Part shown: positions 4,996-5,504 of the stretch, piece by piece
How positions within the stretch are numbered: position 1 is the stretch's first letter
How the letters are laid out: every line of letters starts with the position of its first letter
Assembly: GCA_022567055.1 (NCBI GenBank)
Contig: JADFHU010000427.1
Span: 1 to 5,504 of the forward strand
Length of the DNA: 5,504 bases
Direction: 5' to 3'
Source of the DNA: Planctomycetota bacterium
GTDB lineage: Bacteria; Planctomycetota; Phycisphaerae; Sedimentisphaerales; Anaerobacaceae
Position numbers and translations under genes: made by a program
Notes under the pieces: model-generated
Seen by the model: the letters and a program-made list of their open reading frames with translations, nothing else
The model's database searches: none
Told to the model about the DNA's origin: nothing

Positions 4996-5504
4996 ATGTT
5001 GGCGAGGCTGCTGGCGCTCGGCTCCATAATCCTTTCAGGTCCGGCTCACGCACTCGAGATCGTCGTCAATAACCCCGAGGTCTACGCGGGCGACACTATC
5101 GAGCACGACGGCAATACGTTGAAACTCGAGGGTGAGGTCCTAGGTGGCGTGGATATCCAGAAGGTCACCATCAACGGGCGCAAGGTCGCCATGGCGACGC
5201 GTGATCTCATGGTGGAAGAGCTCGAAGAGGAGGGGTCTCCGTTCCGTGGCGTCGTGCAGCTGGAAGGCGGCGACAATGCCGTGGAGATCAAGGCCGTAGA
5301 TGTCGGCGGCGAGACTGTGGTGCTGTCGTTCACGGTGAGGGTGGATGCCGACGCCCTGTCCGGCACGGTGTACGCACTGGTGGTGGCCGTGAATGACTAC
5401 CAGGACGACCGCATCAGTGATCTGCGCTTCGCCGAGCCCGACGCGCTCTTAATCAAGGAGACCATGACCGATCCGCTGTACGGGGTCGTGAAGGCGGAAA
5501 ATCT
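4996..5504 (+). CDS. Secreted caspase-like (peptidase C14) protein with N-terminal Ig-like domain; N-terminal 169 codons, cut by the window edge
   Basis: The frame is open from the ATG at 4996 to the right edge, so the gene is incomplete at the 3' end. Residues 1-19 form a signal peptide: basic MLAR, a hydrophobic core, and PAHA before LEIVVNN. This predicts export to the periplasm or beyond. Residues about 20-116 look like an Ig-like/beta-sandwich domain, with VTINGRKVAM, FRGVVQLEGGDNAVEIKAVD and VVLSFTVRV strands. From about 125, YALVVAVNDYQDDRISDLRFAEPDALLIKETM matches the first strand and helix of bacterial caspase-like (C14/metacaspase) domains. The catalytic His and Cys would lie beyond the edge, so activity cannot be judged. 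Two 60-base stretches I counted are 62-67% G+C, against 48-60% in three stretches of the transporter. Exported caspase-family proteins with Ig-like domains occur in several environmental bacteria; the substrate is unknown. Confidence 0.8.
   Translation, partial: MLARLLALGSIILSGPAHALEIVVNNPEVYAGDTIEHDGNTLKLEGEVLGGVDIQKVTINGRKVAMATRDLMVEELEEEGSPFRGVVQLEGGDNAVEIKAVDVGGETVVLSFTVRVDADALSGTVYALVVAVNDYQDDRISDLRFAEPDALLIKETMTDPLYGVVKAEN

Noticed and set aside
4978..5030. Frameshifted continuation of the AI-2E N-terminus upstream of its start
   Set aside because: The frames I read upstream gave polar, Ser/Pro/Gln-rich peptides and no membrane helix, so truncation fits better than a single frameshift or nonsense change.
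5082..5366. Minus-strand ORF within the caspase-like gene
   Set aside because: Ser/Thr/Pro-rich shadow of a G+C-rich coding region with a clear plus-strand protein.

Overview
The window looks like bacterial chromosome, with G+C around the mid-50s percent and higher at the right end. Four features lean towards a planctomycete (Phycisphaerae-like) or similar environmental lineage: a LexA with an unusual recognition helix, a transporter with Asp-Pro-Asn-rich acidic segments, poor Shine-Dalgarno sequences, and a secreted caspase-like protein. This placement is inference; no rRNA or other marker gene is present.

Left part (1-3036, minus strand): three genes run leftwards in the order lexA, a DUF72/YecE-family gene, then a DnaE-type DNA polymerase III alpha gene cut by the left edge after 479 codons. 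This resembles the lexA-imuB-dnaE2 SOS mutagenesis cassettes of many bacteria, but a DUF72 gene sits where imuB is usual. The polymerase keeps its palm aspartates and has lost the PHP metal-site histidines. Just 5' of both lexA and dnaE lie two matching arrays of short repeats, 8-bp GGTC units followed by 7-bp GATC units. One array runs into the lexA start and duplicates its ATG.

Middle (3037-3236): a divergent control region. The leftward lexA promoter (TTGCAA-N16-TATACT) carries a perfect inverted repeat, ATATGGT-N6-ACCATAT, between and over its -35 and -10, and this is a strong candidate LexA operator. A rightward promoter (TTGCTT-N17-TATAAT) serves a small ferritin-like/rubrerythrin-type gene (3237-3728).

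Right part: the ferritin-like gene converges on and overlaps, by 17 bp, an AI-2E family (PerM/YdiK-type) membrane protein gene read leftwards (3712-4962). That gene appears to lack its usual first membrane helix or helices and has a long acidic insert. Only 33 bp beyond its start, a rightward gene begins (4996 to the edge). It encodes a signal peptide, an Ig-like beta domain and the start of a caspase (C14) domain. The abrupt end of transporter homology next to a new, more G+C-rich gene suggests a rearrangement junction or an assembly join near 4978.

Working together: lexA, DUF72 and dnaE probably form one LexA-autoregulated DNA-damage operon. The ferritin-like, AI-2E and caspase-like genes show no clear functional link to it.
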